Assembly (NCBI GenBank): GCA_021772335.1
Contig: JAJFMD010000007.1
Coordinates: forward strand, 62,001 to 126,000
Direction of reading: 5' to 3'
DNA from: Chlamydiota bacterium
GTDB lineage: Bacteria; Chlamydiota; Chlamydiia; Chlamydiales; Rhabdochlamydiaceae
Length of the DNA stretch: 64,000 nt
The translations under genes and the position numbers were made by a program. The notes below the pieces were generated by a model. It had not been told where the DNA came from. It made no database searches and was given only the letters and a program-made list of their open reading frames with translations. Shown here one piece after another: positions 60,479 to 64,000 of this stretch; positions within the stretch are counted from its first letter, which is position 1, and each line of letters starts with the position of its first letter.

Positions 60479-63400
60479 TCATGTGATGGTCAATTCGGAG
60501 AGTTGAAGGATTTCAATGAGCTCTGTCTTACTTAAAGTTTTAACTTGATCTTGATCGTCGTAGCCGATGACTTCGTCGAGCAGGCCTTTTTTACGCTCTA
60601 TCATCTGGAAAATATGCTCTTCAATCGTGCCGCGAGTCACCATTTTAAACACTTGAACACCACGACTTTGACCAATACGATGAACACGATCGGTCGCTTG
60701 ATTTTCTTTAGCGGGGTTCCACCAGCGGTCATAGTGGATCACAACAGAAGCTGAGGTGAGATCGATACCGACGCCGGCTGCTTGAAGAGACGCGACAAAA
60801 ACTCTACAGTTGGGATCATCGCGAAAGCGCTCTAGTTCAGCACGGCGGTTGCGGGTAGCCCCGCGTATGCCTGCAAAACCAATATTCTGTTCAGTAAGAT
60901 AACGCTGAATCAAATCAAGCATTTCCAAGTATTGGGAAAAAACGACGATTTTGAGATTGCTCGCATGAGCCTCTTCAACAAGCTCAGTAAAAAGATCCCA
61001 CTTACCTGAAGCATAACTCTTGTAATTAATGAAATCTTTGTTGATTAAACAGGGGTGATCGCAGATCTGCTTGAGTTTTGTTAATAGAGCAAATACATGC
61101 ACATAGGGCACTCTTTTTTCTTCATCAGCAAGTTGGTCGATCAACTGCGTTTTGCATTTTTGCACCTCATCTTTGTACAGTTTTTTCTGCTGATCGGAAA
61201 GTGGGCAATACGCAATCTCTTCTATTTTTTCAGGAAGCTCTAAGAGAACCTCACTTTTTTTGCGACGCAAGATAAATGGACTAATCAATCTTTTTAACAA
61301 ATCTTTTGCCTGATTATCATCTTGCTTTTCAATTGGATTGATAAAAAGCGGTTTGAAATGTCCATGATTGGGAATGTAATCTGGAAGGACCCCATCAAAA
61401 AGAGCCTTAAGCTCTAACAAGTTGTTCTCAATCGGCGTACCAGTCAATCCCAAGCGCATCGCTGCTTTGATACGACAGAGCGCCTTATGTGTTTGTGATT
61501 TGGCATTTTTTGCAGCTTGAATTTCATCGAATATTGCAATATCAAAAGAGAGCTTGGAAAGTTTTGCATTTTCGCTGCGCAAAATACCGTAAGAAGTGAG
61601 CAGTAGATCGCGATGAGCAACAAAATCTTCTAGAGTGCGCGATGCGCCGTAAAAGACTTTGACAGAGAGTTTGGGGAAAAATCGTTTAAGCAAATCTTCC
61701 CAATGATAAATCACTGAAGTGGGACAAACGACAAGCGCTTTAAAAGGCCTGTTGCCCTGCATATGTGCATTATAAGCAGCAGCGAGAAGTGCCATCGCTT
61801 GGTGGGTCTTTCCCAGTCCCATCTCATCACAAAGTAGTCCAGAAAGATCTTGATTGTATAAAAACCATAGCCACTTCAAACCAAGCTCTTGATAACTACG
61901 GAGTGTGGAACGCAATCCTGTAGTATCGAGAGGGCTTTCGACCTGCAGAGAGTAAAACTGTTCGATAAGCTCACGTGTTTTACGAGCTCGAAGGGTTTGA
62001 CCCGTTGGGCGACGCATCTCTTCAAAAGCGCTGAGTTTAATCCATTCAAGTGTTGAGAGACGCAGAGTCTGCCCTTTATTGAGCCACCTTTTAGGCTTTA
62101 TCGCTTTAAGCCAATCGAATCGATTGTTTTTCAAAGGAAAAAGTCCAGCTGAGCTGAAAAAATAGGATCCATTACTGACAAGTTTTTGCCACACTTCATA
62201 AATCGGACAATGCCCAAACTCACTAACATAGCTCAAATCGAGCAGCCATTTTCGACCACGGCCGCGCTTGTCATACCTTAAATTATCAATACGCAAAACA
62301 AGCTCTTTAGGAATTATCAGACGCTGATCTAGGTGCGTGATAAGAGCTTTTAAGCGCGGCAAATCTTGTGACAGAAAATGCGCTTCTCTATTTTTAGGAA
62401 TCACTTGTTTTTCCGTATAAGGAGCGGGAAGGCTAATCCCCGGAGGCAGAGAAGAAAATCCCTCTCCAGGCACATAGAAAAACGCACCAAAATGACGCGG
62501 CGTGCGATTTCGATACTCTTTTGCATAGATTAGAGTTGGAGTCGTAACAATACGCTCTTCCGGATCTACTGTCACACTAAGCTCAATCTTTTGAACAGGA
62601 CAGTCTGTTGCAAAAAAAGAGGGAATGCCTTCAAGCTCATCGCTATGAGCTGAAATAAATGTTTCTAGTTTGTCAAACGAGACTTGCATCTGCGTTAAGA
62701 TAAATCGTTTATCTTTCCCAAGCATTTTGGGATAGAATCCTTGATCTTTAACATATGTCCAATGATCAAATTCGATCACTTCACCACTATCTTCCTCTTG
62801 TTCACCGTGAAGTATAAATTCAAGTTGTTGCTTCTCTTCATTGAGCGTGTATTTCAAATCAGACTGCAATCCATAAAGATGAATGTGAAACCCATCGAAA
62901 AGATTTAGCCAGTGTCGGTAACGATCGACGAAGGTTGCAATATCTTCTTTTGGGACAATCAATTCTATTTCTGATAGATAAGGTTCTGCTAAACGATAAA
63001 ACCCTTTTTCTGGCAAATAGAGCCAATTGCCAAATAGCACTGCTTTAGGCTTAGACAAATCACCTTCTTGATAGAGATAGCTTTGAATATGCAAAGCATT
63101 TTCAGTGCTGAAAAATATTTTGTACTGAAGCTTATGTGGTACTTCAAAAATTTGATGACTTTTTAAGCTTCTTTCAAACAACGGAGTATAAAGAGTGAGA
63201 GCTTCTGCAATTTTATCAACACCAATTGTCTCTTCTGAAAGCAAATCAGCGTGATCAATGGGGAAAAACCCAGTTTTTGGATAATACATCCAATGATTAA
63301 GTCGTATTCCTTCTTCTTTTTTGACCTGTTTTTTTTGCATCGGCGCTGTAGGGTCAAATATCAATCGAAATTCTTGCTTATCTTCATCATATTCAATTGC

Positions 63401-63985
63401 TTTTATTTCTTTCTGCCTCTCGAAGAGGTGAAGAGGAGATTCAATACTGTTTAATGATTGGACAAGCTGATCCCAATCGCCAGGGCGCATGCTTAGCTGA
63501 AATTCAAAATGAGGAAAAGAGGCATGAATCGCATGAGGCAATTGCCCTTTTTCTTCATCAAATGTGATTTTATACGCCTTTTTCTGATCTTGGTTTAATA
63601 AGCAACTCTTTGCAAGATCTGACCAAAATGAAAGCTCATAGCGCAAATAACGGCTAGGTCTTTTCTCTCGCCACCTTTTTAATTCTTCCTCTGAAAGATT
63701 TGAGAACTTTAAAGAAGTCGCCTCTGTTTCCTCTTGACGTTGGCATATTAGCTTTTCTAGAAAGTTAAAGCCTTCTGAATTCAGCGCTTGAAGTGAAAAA
63801 TTACGATCATGATCTGCTTTAGCTAGATATCCCTGCTTAACAGAACCCTTTAAGAGAGAAAGATTATCGCCAAATTCATCGAGACAAAGCAAAAAAAGAG
63901 CATTCCAAAAGCTGTGGCGAAAACGCAGATGTAGAGGCTCTCCCTCTTTGGAGACAATCGCAAGATATGCTGTGGCAAGATGCAC
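60479..63985 (-). CDS. Second SNF2/SWI2-family helicase (CT555-like)
   Basis: 1168 residues from a GTG at 63985, which has GGGAG four bases upstream; the frame stays open to the window end, so the true start could be further left in its own direction. The SNF2 core is in the C-terminal 480 residues: DEMGLGKTHQAM, FDEIQAAKNAKS, LTGTPIENNLLELK, LQAAGVGIDLTSASVVIHYD and QATDRVHRIGQS. The N-terminal 650 residues are a long beta-rich region; I see no SWIM motif. Chlamydiae have two SNF2 genes; by elimination this one is CT555-like. Start and any upstream part are not certain. Confidence 0.85.
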   Translation of the reverse strand: MHLATAYLAIVSKEGEPLHLRFRHSFWNALFLLCLDEFGDNLSLLKGSVKQGYLAKADHDRNFSLQALNSEGFNFLEKLICQRQEETEATSLKFSNLSEEELKRWREKRPSRYLRYELSFWSDLAKSCLLNQDQKKAYKITFDEEKGQLPHAIHASFPHFEFQLSMRPGDWDQLVQSLNSIESPLHLFERQKEIKAIEYDEDKQEFRLIFDPTAPMQKKQVKKEEGIRLNHWMYYPKTGFFPIDHADLLSEETIGVDKIAEALTLYTPLFERSLKSHQIFEVPHKLQYKIFFSTENALHIQSYLYQEGDLSKPKAVLFGNWLYLPEKGFYRLAEPYLSEIELIVPKEDIATFVDRYRHWLNLFDGFHIHLYGLQSDLKYTLNEEKQQLEFILHGEQEEDSGEVIEFDHWTYVKDQGFYPKMLGKDKRFILTQMQVSFDKLETFISAHSDELEGIPSFFATDCPVQKIELSVTVDPEERIVTTPTLIYAKEYRNRTPRHFGAFFYVPGEGFSSLPPGISLPAPYTEKQVIPKNREAHFLSQDLPRLKALITHLDQRLIIPKELVLRIDNLRYDKRGRGRKWLLDLSYVSEFGHCPIYEVWQKLVSNGSYFFSSAGLFPLKNNRFDWLKAIKPKRWLNKGQTLRLSTLEWIKLSAFEEMRRPTGQTLRARKTRELIEQFYSLQVESPLDTTGLRSTLRSYQELGLKWLWFLYNQDLSGLLCDEMGLGKTHQAMALLAAAYNAHMQGNRPFKALVVCPTSVIYHWEDLLKRFFPKLSVKVFYGASRTLEDFVAHRDLLLTSYGILRSENAKLSKLSFDIAIFDEIQAAKNAKSQTHKALCRIKAAMRLGLTGTPIENNLLELKALFDGVLPDYIPNHGHFKPLFINPIEKQDDNQAKDLLKRLISPFILRRKKSEVLLELPEKIEEIAYCPLSDQQKKLYKDEVQKCKTQLIDQLADEEKRVPYVHVFALLTKLKQICDHPCLINKDFINYKSYASGKWDLFTELVEEAHASNLKIVVFSQYLEMLDLIQRYLTEQNIGFAGIRGATRNRRAELERFRDDPNCRVFVASLQAAGVGIDLTSASVVIHYDRWWNPAKENQATDRVHRIGQSRGVQVFKMVTRGTIEEHIFQMIERKKGLLDEVIGYDDQDQVKTLSKTELIEILQLSELTIT

Positions 63986-64000
63986 GCAGCTCCCTTTTTT

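Noticed and set aside
1-64000. CRISPR array, prophage, integrase or insertion sequence
   Set aside because: No spaced direct-repeat array and no recombinase, transposase or phage structural motif was seen in any frame.

Overview
The window is a chromosome segment of a member of the Chlamydiae, most likely a 'Chlamydia-related' (amoeba-associated or environmental) lineage rather than a Chlamydiaceae pathogen. Three blocks support this: the chlamydial type III secretion (T3S) operon with an FHA-domain CdsD, needle CdsF, ATPase CdsN and the kinase Pkn5; the block SNF2 helicase - mreB next to tig-clpP-clpX; and kdsA - LptC-like - lptB. An asparaginyl-tRNA synthetase, which C. trachomatis lacks, ankyrin-repeat proteins and F-box-like proteins point away from Chlamydiaceae. 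I saw no rRNA, CRISPR array, transposase, plasmid or phage gene.

Layout. 1-9.5 kb: the N-terminal part of murJ (cut by the window edge), then nfo-asnS, a beta-helix membrane protein, recX, two tiny proline-rich ORFs, an RluD-type pseudouridine synthase, a KhpA-type KH protein and a very large DHH-family protein. 9.5-10 kb: tRNA-Arg(TCT) and a 173-bp inverted-repeat element. 10-19.6 kb: dapB-kdsA-lptC-like, then three large opposite-strand genes of one F-box-like family that separate lptC-like from lptB, a GT9 glycosyltransferase and ndk. 19.8-21 kb: two tiny duplicated leucine-rich proteins and one acidic protein. 21-26 kb: SNF2 helicase, mreB and dtd. 26.3-29.8 kb: tRNA-Gly(GCC), tig, clpP, clpX.

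29.9-36.4 kb is an accessory T3S locus on the minus strand. It has a YopB/CopB-like pore-forming translocator, a YopD/CopD-like partner, a pair of diverged acidic paralogues with near-consensus promoters, and three further unknown proteins. It is followed divergently (36.6-54.2 kb) by the main T3S operon: chaperone, cdsD, cdsE, cdsF, cdsG, CT668-like, cdsN, cdsO, cdsP, cdsQ, pkn5 and cdsC. Between pkn5 and cdsC sit two opposite-strand ankyrin genes whose C-termini look like J domains that have lost the catalytic His-Pro-Asp.

54.2-64 kb holds a small membrane protein, a probable inverse autotransporter with a beta-helix passenger, a lipoprotein, a YidD-like protein whose gene runs antisense into the 3' tail of der, der itself, and a second SNF2 helicase.

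How it fits together: the conserved genes serve envelope and division biology (MurJ, DapB, KdsA, LptC/LptB, MreB), proteostasis (Tig/ClpXP) and T3S. The lineage-specific genes (F-box-like, ankyrin/J-like, LRR-like, translocator locus) are inserted between or beside them and are the best candidates for host-directed factors. Gene names of the CTxxx form are recalled from C. trachomatis gene order and were not checked by a search.
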